Assembly (NCBI GenBank): GCA_041552055.1 | Contig: JBFELO010000123.1 | Span: 1 to 13,876 of the forward strand | Origin: JBFELO01 sp041552055 | Lineage (GTDB): Bacteria; Acidobacteriota; Thermoanaerobaculia; Thermoanaerobaculales; Sulfomarinibacteraceae | Direction: 5' to 3' | DNA: 13,876 nt | Shown: positions 1 through 7,245 of the stretch, one piece after another | Layout of the letters: each line of letters begins with the position of its first letter | Numbering within the stretch: the first letter of the stretch is position 1 | Notes under the pieces: model-generated | Database searches by the model: none | What the model saw: the letters and a program-made list of their open reading frames with translations, nothing else | Told to the model about the DNA's origin: nothing | Program-made: the position numbers and the translations under genes

Positions 1-155
1 AACGTCGCTCAGGCCCAAACAACGTCGGAGGTGGCAACCACGGGGAGCGCGACGGCAGAAGACCGCGTCGACTTCACCGAGCCGTCCCGACCTCAAACCA
101 TCGATTGTCGGGTGCCACCCCGGCTCCGAGCCCGTGCGGCGACGCTCTCTCTTCA

Positions 156-213
156 GGGGATTCTTCGCCTCGTCACTCGCCTGACGACTCGCTCCTGCTC
201 AGGATGACAGATG
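156..213. repeat. Probable dispersed intergenic repeat (TCATCCTGAGC family)
   Basis: On the minus strand this reads TGTCATCCTGAGC, then a GC-rich stretch, then CGAAGAATCC. It resembles the TGTCATCCTGAGCGAAGCGAAGAATC-type element that recurs in intergenic DNA of many environmental bacterial genomes; this copy has an insertion-like expansion in the middle. Assignment is from memory of that motif; only one copy lies in the window. Confidence 0.4.
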
Positions 214-223
214 CATGATTCTC

Positions 224-243
224 GCGCGCAGGGGGCTGCGCGC
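224..243. repeat. GC-rich perfect hairpin
   Basis: GCGCGCAG (224-231) and CTGCGCGC (236-243) are exact reverse complements around a GGGG loop. No T-tract follows on either strand, so it is not a classical rho-independent terminator. It directly follows the probable dispersed repeat and may be part of it. Confidence 0.5.
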
Positions 244-327
244 CTACAGCTCAAACAAGAATTCGGGTGGTCCGAGGGCGCGAGAGATCCCATCGCGGTC
301 AGCGTGCGGAGTGCCTTGCGATTCCAC

Positions 328-350
328 AGCAATTCGCGAAGCGAATTGCT
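328..350 (-). terminator. 10-bp palindrome just after the roadblock stop codon
   Basis: AGCAATTCGC (328-337) and GCGAATTGCT (341-350) are exact reverse complements around a 3-nt loop (GAA on the plus strand, TTC in the minus-strand transcript). The hairpin starts 2 nt beyond the TAG stop of the roadblock gene (353-355). With no U-tract, it is more likely an mRNA 3'-end stabiliser, a weak or Rho-assisted stop, or a REP-type mobile palindrome than a standard terminator. Confidence 0.45.
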
Positions 351-352
351 CC

Positions 353-703
353 CTAGACGAACTCGGAGTACAGCCGCTCGCCGGTCAGCCGGCTGAGGAA
401 GCGTCCCTGGCCGGGGATCCCGTCGCGGCTCAGGACCAGTACGAGGAAGTAGCCGGCGGCGAGGGCGGTCAGGATGACGACCGCGTTCTCCGCGTTCACG
501 GAGAGCTGCCGTAAGCCGCCGTGGTGGAACTCCCGACCCGCCCGCTCGACGCCGCTGACGATCGACGAGAACTCGGTGCCCAGCGCCTCCAGTGAACTGT
601 CGTCCGGGCTGACCGCCACCGGGATGCCGTCCGGATCCACGATCGCCGCGCCGCGCGCGCCTCGACACCTGTCCAGCAAACCCTGCATCTCGTGATCGAA
701 CAT
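353..703 (-). CDS. Roadblock/LC7 domain protein, MglB-like
   Basis: Encodes 116 residues spanning essentially one roadblock/LC7 domain. Visible features are an N-terminal helix (DHEMQGLLDRC), the strand-turn GAAIVDPDGIPVAV near residues 18-31, a middle helix (ALGTEFSSIVSGVERAG), a hydrophobic strand pair around AVVILTALAAGYFLVLVLS, and a short C-terminal helix. Bacterial roadblock proteins often regulate small Ras-like GTPases, as MglB does for MglA in polarity and type IV pilus motility; that role here is inference. The ATG at 703 is chosen over a GTG at 706 because it overlaps the TPR stop codon as ATGA, and a purine-rich AGGCAGG lies upstream. Co-transcription with the TPR gene is likely. 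No MglA-like GTPase gene is in the window. The family call is firm, the partner unknown. Confidence 0.8.
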   Translation of the reverse strand: MFDHEMQGLLDRCRGARGAAIVDPDGIPVAVSPDDSSLEALGTEFSSIVSGVERAGREFHHGGLRQLSVNAENAVVILTALAAGYFLVLVLSRDGIPGQGRFLSRLTGERLYSEFV

Positions 704-1782
704 CACCGCGCCTGCCTTTCCGCCGCGCGTCGAACGGTCGCCAGCCAGCCCTCGAGCGCCGCGACCTTGACCGCCGCAACCGTCGGATCGGGCCCCCCGC
801 CGAGGCTCCGGCGCACCTCGGCCAGCAGCTCGCCGGCCTCGGGGTGGTCCGGATCCCTCTCCAACAGGCTGACCAGCGTGGCCTCGGCGAGGTCGATGTC
901 GCCCTGCTGGATCGCAAGCCGCGCCAGGGTCATCGTCGGCAGCGGCAGCGCCTCGGACGTCGGCGCCATTTCCTCCTCGGCTCCCTCGTCCTCGAGCGCG
1001 ATCTCCTCGACCTCCACACGGACCTCGACCAGCGGCTCCTCGGCCACCGCGAGACCATCGGCGAGCTCGTCATCCAGTTCGGCGGGACCCGCCGTGATCT
1101 CGGAGACCACCTCGGCCATCACCTCTGCGATCGCCTCGTCGGCCGGCACCTCGTCGGCCCGCTCCTCAGCCGCCTCATCGGCCATCTCATCGGCCGCCAT
1201 CGCCTCGCCCTCGGCGAAGACCTCGTGCGTCAGCCGCCAGACGCCCGTGTCGCCGCCGGAGGTCACCGCGAACGGATCCTCCGGAGACAGCCGGATCACC
1301 TCGGCCACGCGGATCTTGGCGGTGTCGCGCGAGCGGTCGCGGGGCGTACCCACCGCCTCGGCGATGATCGCCGGCGACCCACCGAGATGGCCCTCCACGG
1401 TCGCGATCTTGTCGTCCAGCGTGAGGTCCGAGGGCGCCAGCTCGCGGGCCAGCCGCAGCACCTTGGCGGCCCGCGGCCAGTCCTCGAGCAGGATCGCGGT
1501 CTCGCCGATGAGACGCGCCGCGACCGCGTTCTGCGGGTCGAGCTCGAGCGCCCGCTGGAACGCCCGCTCCGCCTCGAGCACCGCGTCGAGCTGGAGCTGG
1601 GCGCGCCCGAGCGACACCCAGGCCGCGACGTAGCGCGGATGCCGCTCCAGACCGCGCGTCAGGATCTCGACCGCCTCGGTCGGTTGCCCCTCCTTCCGGA
1701 GGAGCTCGGCGAGCTGGTAGAAGACCCGCGAGGACGGGTCCTCACGGAGCAGGAAGCGCAGCTGCTCGATGCGGTAGTTCAT
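703..1782 (-). CDS. TPR-repeat protein with acidic linker
   Basis: Encodes 359 residues with no signal peptide, so probably cytoplasmic. TPR-type helix pairs run from about 18-51, 52-85 (AWVSLGRAQLQLD, then ALELDPQN) and 86-119. A region around residues 187-275 is very rich in Ala, Glu and Asp and is probably disordered. A further TPR-like hairpin lies at about 283-316 (TLARLAIQQGDIDLAEA, LLERDPDHPEA). TPRs mediate protein-protein contacts; no enzymatic motif is visible. Its stop overlaps the roadblock start by 4 nt (ATGA), so translational coupling and a shared complex are likely. No Shine-Dalgarno precedes the ATG; instead a TATAAT sits six bases upstream, suggesting a leaderless mRNA. A role in pilus assembly or polarity is suggested only by the adjacent pil operon. 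Confidence 0.8.
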   Translation of the reverse strand: MNYRIEQLRFLLREDPSSRVFYQLAELLRKEGQPTEAVEILTRGLERHPRYVAAWVSLGRAQLQLDAVLEAERAFQRALELDPQNAVAARLIGETAILLEDWPRAAKVLRLARELAPSDLTLDDKIATVEGHLGGSPAIIAEAVGTPRDRSRDTAKIRVAEVIRLSPEDPFAVTSGGDTGVWRLTHEVFAEGEAMAADEMADEAAEERADEVPADEAIAEVMAEVVSEITAGPAELDDELADGLAVAEEPLVEVRVEVEEIALEDEGAEEEMAPTSEALPLPTMTLARLAIQQGDIDLAEATLVSLLERDPDHPEAGELLAEVRRSLGGGPDPTVAAVKVAALEGWLATVRRAAERQAR

Positions 1783-1788
1783 GTATCG

Positions 1789-1794
1789 ATTATA
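1789..1794 (-). promoter_or_regulatory. -10 box TATAAT for the TPR gene, probably leaderless
   Basis: On the minus strand a consensus TATAAT is followed by CGATAC and then the ATG (1782-1780). With normal -10 to start-site spacing, transcription would begin at or within a base of the A of the ATG. No Shine-Dalgarno and no convincing -35 box are seen. The box partly overlaps the U-tract of the pil operon terminator. Confidence 0.5.
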
Positions 1795-1827
1795 AAGAAA
1801 AAGCCCCGGGCCAATGGTCCGGGGCTT
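1795..1827 (-). terminator. Rho-independent terminator of the pil operon
   Basis: Read on the minus strand, AAGCCCCGGACC (1827-1816), loop ATT, then GGCCCGGGGCTT (1812-1801) form a 12-position stem with a single A-C mismatch, continuing into TTTTTCTTT. It begins about 17 nt past the stop of the IPT lipoprotein gene and so closes the seven-gene pilM operon. On the plus strand the same stem has a G-U wobble but no good T-tract, so it is oriented for minus-strand transcripts. Confidence 0.85.
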
Positions 1828-1843
1828 GTTGATGATTCTGAAA

Positions 1844-4234
1844 CTATGGTTCCTCTTGTCCTTGCACGTTGATGATCACCAGTCCGTTGTCCGGATCGTT
1901 GCTGGTGATCCGCAGTTCGGCGGTCCTCGGCAGACCGTCATCGGCGGACGGGCAGAACTGAACGCCGACCTGCGTGGTGCCACCCATCGCGACCGGAGAC
2001 GACGGGAGGGTCGAGATTTGGAACTCTGCGGGATCGGTGCCAGCGAGCGCCGCGGCTACCGTCAGGTCGGCCGTGCCGACATTGTCGATCGTCACGAACT
2101 GCTCGGTGGAGCAAGCCAGCGGTGGTCCTGGATCGTGGGCCACCGTGCCGAAACCCAGAAGTCCACCGTCGGGCGGTGAGGTCGCGATGTCGGGCTCCGG
2201 TGAGATCGCCACGCACGGCTGCAGGCCCGGATCGAAGATCAACCCGCCGACCAGGGTGTCCTTGCAGCTGCCCGGGAAGTTGGTGACCGACACCGGAACC
2301 GCGGTCGCCACCTCCCGCTCGCCGGGAATATCGCCGGGCGCGACACAGCTCGTCGTGTCGTAGACGAAGGTGAAGTCCAACCCCGGCACCGGCAGGTCCT
2401 CGACGAAGATCGAGGTGCTTCCGGTCACGCTCACGTCGGATCCCGGAATCGCGATGCCAGCGATCTCGACCACCACGTCCGGCGCGAAGTTGCTGCCGGA
2501 GATGGTGATCTCGTCCGGATCGATCACGGACGGCGGAATCCCCAACACATCGAGGGTGGTCGGCGCCACCGCGGTGACCCGCGGCTGGTTGCCGCGCAGG
2601 GTGAAGCTCCCGCCGTCGGTTTGCTGCGCGCTCTCGAGCAGGGTCACCGTGAACGAGCTGGTCTGGTCGCTGCACGCCACCGCCATGTCGACCGGGAACT
2701 TGACCCGGATCTGGGTGCCGGACACGGCGATCACGTCCATCCGGATGCCCGCGAAGTCGACCTGGAGCGGGTCCTCGAAGCCGGAGCCGAAGATCGTGAC
2801 CTCGTCGTCGGCGCCGCCCTCGGCCGGCGAGTTGCCCGAGATGAATAGGTTGTCACCGTATCTGAACTGCTCGTCGGCCACGTCCGACTTGCCGGTGGTC
2901 ATGTTGGTGACCTGGACCGGCACCGCAACCGGCGGTGTCACGCTCGGCTGCTGGCTGTAGTCGGGCGTCAGGCAGGTGATGCGATCGTTGTCGGCGATCG
3001 ACTGGTCGTCGTAGACGTTGACGTCGGTCGCCGCCAGATCGCCGAACTTGACCTGGATCGGCACCTGGAAGCCGCTGCCGAAGACCGTCACCAGGGTGCC
3101 GCCGTCGAGCGGGCCGGCGATCGGCGCGAACGACGCGATCTGCGGCTGCGGCTCGTCGGCCACCACCACGAAGGCGTCGGTGAGCGTGGTGCGCTCGCCG
3201 TCGTCGTTGATCACGGTCACCGACGCGAGCTCGTTCTCGTCGATCGGGGTCGCGCTGAAGCGCGGCGTGACCACCGCCACCTGGAGGCCGTCCGGGGCCA
3301 CCGACACGATATCCGCCACCAGCTCGTTGCCGCGGAAGCCGAAGGTCACGACGTCGGCGTTTTCGAGGTTACGGCCGAGGATGGTCACCTGGTCGCCACC
3401 CGACGATTTGCCGAAGCGCGGCTCGACGCCGAAGATCGACGACGGCCCGCCGCCGCCGCCGCCCACCGCGAAGGTGAAGCCGGCCGGCAGAGTGTACATC
3501 TCCTCGTCCGCGGTACCCGTCCCCTTGGTGACTTCGATGTCCCCCTCGCGGTTCTCCGCGCGGATCTCTGCGCCGCTGATGTACGGAGTCAGCAGCATGA
3601 TCTCGCCGTTGCCGTTGCTCAGCGGAGTGCTCGTCTGCACCGAGGTCACCTCGGCGGTGAACCTCTGGCCCTCGACGATGAAGACCACGTCCACCGGCGC
3701 CTCGATGCCCCGGCCGCGAAGCGTGACCTGCTCCCCGCCGTCGAACGAGCCGATGCGCGGGTTGACGTCGTAGACGGCGAGCGACTCGTCACCACCGCCG
3801 GAGCCGCCACCACCACCGCCGGTGAAGTCGACGGTGATGGACCTGGTGACGCTCTTCACCTTGGCCTGGATCGCGATCGTGCCCCCGGCCGAGGCGACGA
3901 AGAAGGCCGTGGACGAGCCGCCGTTGGTGGGGATGTTCGCCGGGTTGGTCAGGGACAGACTTGCCGCCGAGGCGCTCGTGTTCGCGAAGCCCCCGTTGGT
4001 GGCGCTGAACACCACCTTGGTCCCGTCGGGGGCGTCCGCGCCGTCCTTGGTGACCACCGCCTCGACGACCACGATGTCTCCCGCAGAAGGATCCGCCGGA
4101 TCGACCGTCAGCGAGGTGATGCTCCACGCATCCGGCACCACGGTCGGCAGCGGCGCGGCGGTCGGGCTGTCTGCGGAGCAGGACGTGAGGACGACCAGCC
4201 CGAGCAGTGCAACGAAATATGCGTAGTTCTTCAT
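1844..4234 (-). CDS. Multi-domain IPT/TIG lipoprotein with C-terminal ASH-like domain
   Basis: Encodes 796 residues. A lipoprotein signal ends in LTSC with Cys19 as the lipidation site. It then shows a bacterial Ig-like (Big/invasin type) domain at about 36-137, a Gly-rich linker (138-148), and about five IPT/TIG Ig-like domains starting near 153, 267, 364, 463 and 551. Recurrent signatures are P-x-x-G-x-x-x-G-G-x-x-V-T-[IV]-x-G-x-[GN]; the fourth and fifth domains are more divergent. A second Gly linker lies at 257-264. The last ~115 residues (SPPDGGLLGFGTV, VTIDNVGTADL, ITSNDPDN) look like an ASH or choice-of-anchor-D immunoglobulin fold. It is probably an outer-membrane-anchored, extended adhesion or scaffolding protein. 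It is the last gene before the terminator, 19 nt after the small lipoprotein gene, and so belongs to the pil operon. A function in pilus surface or adhesion is inferred from context only; there is no catalytic motif. Confidence 0.85.
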   Translation of the reverse strand: MKNYAYFVALLGLVVLTSCSADSPTAAPLPTVVPDAWSITSLTVDPADPSAGDIVVVEAVVTKDGADAPDGTKVVFSATNGGFANTSASAASLSLTNPANIPTNGGSSTAFFVASAGGTIAIQAKVKSVTRSITVDFTGGGGGGSGGGDESLAVYDVNPRIGSFDGGEQVTLRGRGIEAPVDVVFIVEGQRFTAEVTSVQTSTPLSNGNGEIMLLTPYISGAEIRAENREGDIEVTKGTGTADEEMYTLPAGFTFAVGGGGGGPSSIFGVEPRFGKSSGGDQVTILGRNLENADVVTFGFRGNELVADIVSVAPDGLQVAVVTPRFSATPIDENELASVTVINDDGERTTLTDAFVVVADEPQPQIASFAPIAGPLDGGTLVTVFGSGFQVPIQVKFGDLAATDVNVYDDQSIADNDRITCLTPDYSQQPSVTPPVAVPVQVTNMTTGKSDVADEQFRYGDNLFISGNSPAEGGADDEVTIFGSGFEDPLQVDFAGIRMDVIAVSGTQIRVKFPVDMAVACSDQTSSFTVTLLESAQQTDGGSFTLRGNQPRVTAVAPTTLDVLGIPPSVIDPDEITISGSNFAPDVVVEIAGIAIPGSDVSVTGSTSIFVEDLPVPGLDFTFVYDTTSCVAPGDIPGEREVATAVPVSVTNFPGSCKDTLVGGLIFDPGLQPCVAISPEPDIATSPPDGGLLGFGTVAHDPGPPLACSTEQFVTIDNVGTADLTVAAALAGTDPAEFQISTLPSSPVAMGGTTQVGVQFCPSADDGLPRTAELRITSNDPDNGLVIINVQGQEEP

Positions 4235-4253
4235 GGCAACAAACCCCCACTCA

Positions 4254-4817
4254 TCACGGACTGCCGCAGAAGAAGTTGAAGGCGATCGCGACCGGTTCGG
4301 AGGCCACGGCCTTGCCGGACACGGTCCGGCCGAACATCTGCAGCCGCAGGCTCTGGCGGATGTTGCTCTGGCCGGTTTCCGGATCGGCGCCGCCGTTCGC
4401 CGGCTGCAGGTAGGACAACGGCGCTTCGTCGAAGTACTCGGCCGGGAAGACGCGGTAGTTCTCGAGGTCCGTCTCCCCCTCCGCCGGCACGAAGACCGTC
4501 ATGTCGTGGACCCACACGGGCGACGCCATCGAGCCGCCGTCCGTACGGTACGGCGTGATCTCCCAGCGATTGATGGTCACATCCTGATTGGTGGACATCA
4601 CCGCGTCCGGGTTCTTGGGGTTCGACTTGACGTTCATCTTGCTGATCGCCACGTCGAATCCGGCAAAGAAACAGACGTCGATCTCGGGGTTGTACTCCTC
4701 GATCTCGACCGTCAGCACCACCGAGGATGGGCTGTCGTCCAGGGTGCTGTTGCCGCCGCACGACCCGACCACGATTGCCAGCGCCGCCACGATGCAGACC
4801 AGCGGAATGCGTTTCAT
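4254..4817 (-). CDS. Small lipoprotein of the pil operon, function unknown
   Basis: Encodes 187 residues. The start (MKRIPLVCIVAALAIVVGSC) is a clear type II signal peptide with lipobox VGSC and Cys20. The mature protein is about 168 residues, predicted beta-rich and acidic. It contains the segments VVLTVEIEEYNPEIDVCFF, DVTINRWEIT and RTDGGSMASPVWVHD, and an NFFCGSP C-terminus; Cys49 and the C-terminal Cys could form a disulphide. I do not recognise the family. The gene starts 13 nt after the pilQ stop with a GGAGGGA ribosome-binding site and ends in two consecutive TGA codons. Its position suggests a secretin-associated lipoprotein (pilotin or pilus accessory), but it lacks the TPRs of PilF/PilW/Tgl pilotins, so this is speculative. 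Confidence 0.75.
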   Translation of the reverse strand: MKRIPLVCIVAALAIVVGSCGGNSTLDDSPSSVVLTVEIEEYNPEIDVCFFAGFDVAISKMNVKSNPKNPDAVMSTNQDVTINRWEITPYRTDGGSMASPVWVHDMTVFVPAEGETDLENYRVFPAEYFDEAPLSYLQPANGGADPETGQSNIRQSLRLQMFGRTVSGKAVASEPVAIAFNFFCGSP

Positions 4818-4830
4818 CTGGTCCCTCCGC

Positions 4831-7245
4831 CTAATACTTCACGATCCTGGGAGTTATGAAAATGAGCAGCTCGTCGTGCCTGGCACGGACGAGCCTGTTC
4901 TTGAAGAGCGAACCCAATACCGGGATCTTGTGCAGGCCCGGCACGCGATCCTCGCTCTCCTCCTCGTTGATTTGGTAGATTCCCCCGATCACCGTCGTAC
5001 CACCGTCACGCACCAACAGCTGAGTCGCGGCGTCGCGGGTCAGGATCGGCACATTCTGGCCGCCCACGATGGCGAACGCCAGCTGCGGCTCCTGCTTGCG
5101 GATGTCGATCTCCATGTTGACCGTGCCCTCGGCGGTGATCTGCGGCGTCACCTCGAGCCGCAGCGTCGCGTCCACGTACTGCACGGTGACCGTGTTGTTG
5201 GCGACGGTCTGGACCGGGATCTGGAAACCGGAACGGATGTAAGCCTGCTTCAGGTTCTGGGTGGTCACCCGCGGCGTCGACACGATCTTGGCGGTGCCGT
5301 CGGACTCCGCTGCCGTCAGCAGGAAGTCGAGGTTGAAGGTGTTGAGAATATCGGAGAACGTGAACCCGAGGGTCCCGAAGTCGCCGGTGGGCAGGTCTAC
5401 CGCGCCCACGACCTCGGCCGAGTTCGGGAACTCGAGGCCGGTATCGTTGCCGTGCGCCGCATCCATGGTCGCCTGGAATCCCCAGACGACACCGAGCTCA
5501 CGCGAGAACTCCCGAGTGGTCTCGACGATGCGGCCTTCGATCACGACCTGGGGCGTCGGCTGGTCGAGGGTTTCGATCAGCCGAAGGATGCCGTCCACCC
5601 GGTCGGTGACGTCGCGGATGATGAGCTTGTTGGTGCGCTCGTCGACCACCACCGAGCCGCGGTCCGACAGCAGGTAGGACTCTGCCGTCAGCAGGGTCGC
5701 AACGTAGTCGGCCTTGGCGTACGACAGCGGCTTGACGATCGTCTTCAGCGGCTTCGCCCGCTCCCGCTCCACGTCGAAGGCGGCTTTCTGCGCCTTCTCC
5801 TGGGAAAGCTTGGCGATCGGGGCGACCCGCAACACGTTGTTCTCGAGCACGTAATCGAGCCCGTTGATCCGCAAGATCAGGTCAAGGGCCTGATCCCAGG
5901 GCACCTCTCTGAGCTCCACCGTGACCGAGCCCGACACACTCGGATCGAGCACGATGTTGAGCTGGGTGAGGGCCGAGAAGGTCCGTAAGACGTCCTTGAT
6001 GTCGGCGTCCTTCAGGGTCAGAGTGATCGGCTCACCGGTAAACTGCTGCTCCTCGGTCGAGACCTCGGTGGTGACGAACTCGTCGTCCACCAGCTCGCCG
6101 GGATCGAGCACCTGGGCCGCCGGAGCCCGCTCGATGAGCTGCGACGGATCGGCGACGAATGGGCTGCGGTCAGACTGCTCGACGTGGCTGGCCGCACTCT
6201 GGGGGGACGACTCGTACGACGCGACGACGGCCGGCGACTCCTCGGGCATGTCGAACATCGTCGACGGTACACGGTCGCCCGGGTCAGCAGCCGCCTCTAT
6301 CGAAATCGTCCCGGACTCGTGGGCCACTCGCGTCACCTCGTCTCCGATCGTGATCGTCGACGGTCCGGCGCTTCCGATGGTGATCACCGCGCCGGTGCTC
6401 GTCTCGGACACATCGAAGGACGTCGGGCCGTCGAGGTCCACCACCACCCTGGTGATCGGCACCGGGGTGGCGCGGAACTGCGCCACTCGAACCTGCCGCA
6501 CGTCGTGGGAGCTGACCGCGAACACGTGCTGCCGCACTCGGTTGATCACGCCGTTCAGGTCCACCACCAGCCGGTCCGGGTTTTCGATCAAGTAGGCCTG
6601 GACCGGCAGCGCTCCGTCACCGCGCAGCTCGACGACGACTCCGCCGCTCGAGCCGGTCGGGACCACCGACAGCAGGCTCGCCGCCTGCGCCAGCGGAGGC
6701 GGCGTGTCGACCGTCACCGCCGGAATCACGGCGAGCGCGGCCGCCTCCGGGCGGTCGACCGGATCGGCCTCGGGTATCAGCTGCTGGCTGGCGAACGTGG
6801 CGACCTCGGACGCCGGCTGGAGCGACACGAACTCGAGGTCGAGCCCCTCCGACACCGGTGTCAGGTCGAGCCGTGCGGGCTCGGACAGCCACACGGTCAG
6901 CCGAGACACCCGCTTGCCGAACTCGTCGACGTGGCTCAACTCGGCTCGCTCGATGCCCAGCTCGCGTGCTTCGAGGACCGCGGCGTGCTCATCCCAGCCG
7001 GCCTCCGACATCTCCACGATCCAAACCCCTGGTTGCGGCGAGTAGTGGACCGTTTCGATCTCGCCGGTCGCACGGAGATGGATCACAACCCCGGACGCCC
7101 CCGTTTCCGCCTCGAGACCACGGATCATCGGGAGGGAGTCCGCTGCGGAGGCGACCATGCCGATCGTCACCAGCACAGAGGCCGCCATCACCACTGGGAT
7201 GCGGACGTGTCTGATCATCATGCCATCCCCCAAAAATTCCTTCAT
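4831..7245 (-). CDS. Type IV pilus secretin PilQ
   Basis: Encodes up to 804 residues and forms the outer-membrane gated channel through which the pilus passes. Signal peptide is followed by two AMIN-like domains (about 40-140 and 190-290, usual peptidoglycan or septum-binding modules of PilQ), a Ser/Pro/Glu-rich linker (300-400), the STN domain (403-478, ITLTLKDADIKDVLRTFSAL), a secretin N1/NolW domain (500-560) and the secretin beta-barrel domain (590-803) with the hallmark VPGLHKIPVLGSLF (768-781) and a terminal LLIFITPRIVKY. The first ATG overlaps the pilP stop by one base (TAATG) but has no good Shine-Dalgarno. ATGs at codons 9 and 10 (7221, 7218) follow GGGGG and would give a cleaner signal peptide (MIRHVRIPVVMAASV...), so the true start may be 24-27 nt downstream. 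Identity is secure. Confidence 0.95.
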   Translation of the reverse strand: MKEFLGDGMMIRHVRIPVVMAASVLVTIGMVASAADSLPMIRGLEAETGASGVVIHLRATGEIETVHYSPQPGVWIVEMSEAGWDEHAAVLEARELGIERAELSHVDEFGKRVSRLTVWLSEPARLDLTPVSEGLDLEFVSLQPASEVATFASQQLIPEADPVDRPEAAALAVIPAVTVDTPPPLAQAASLLSVVPTGSSGGVVVELRGDGALPVQAYLIENPDRLVVDLNGVINRVRQHVFAVSSHDVRQVRVAQFRATPVPITRVVVDLDGPTSFDVSETSTGAVITIGSAGPSTITIGDEVTRVAHESGTISIEAAADPGDRVPSTMFDMPEESPAVVASYESSPQSAASHVEQSDRSPFVADPSQLIERAPAAQVLDPGELVDDEFVTTEVSTEEQQFTGEPITLTLKDADIKDVLRTFSALTQLNIVLDPSVSGSVTVELREVPWDQALDLILRINGLDYVLENNVLRVAPIAKLSQEKAQKAAFDVERERAKPLKTIVKPLSYAKADYVATLLTAESYLLSDRGSVVVDERTNKLIIRDVTDRVDGILRLIETLDQPTPQVVIEGRIVETTREFSRELGVVWGFQATMDAAHGNDTGLEFPNSAEVVGAVDLPTGDFGTLGFTFSDILNTFNLDFLLTAAESDGTAKIVSTPRVTTQNLKQAYIRSGFQIPVQTVANNTVTVQYVDATLRLEVTPQITAEGTVNMEIDIRKQEPQLAFAIVGGQNVPILTRDAATQLLVRDGGTTVIGGIYQINEEESEDRVPGLHKIPVLGSLFKNRLVRARHDELLIFITPRIVKY

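Larger units (their letters stand above)
1..352. other. Intergenic stretch without a confident gene
   Basis: No recognisable protein is encoded here. Plus-strand frame 1 is open from the window edge to a TGA at 205-207, with high GC at third positions over the first 30 or so codons. It could be the 3' tail of a plus-strand gene convergent with the roadblock gene, but no family is recognisable and the other frames are open too in this GC-rich DNA. From about 156 the sequence looks like a dispersed repeat, followed by two hairpins (224-243 and 328-350). Confidence 0.4.

Noticed and set aside
153..917. 254-codon minus-strand frame over the roadblock and TPR genes
   Set aside because: Arg-rich, low-quality translation antiparallel in frame to real genes; it is a GC-rich shadow of the roadblock and TPR reading frames.
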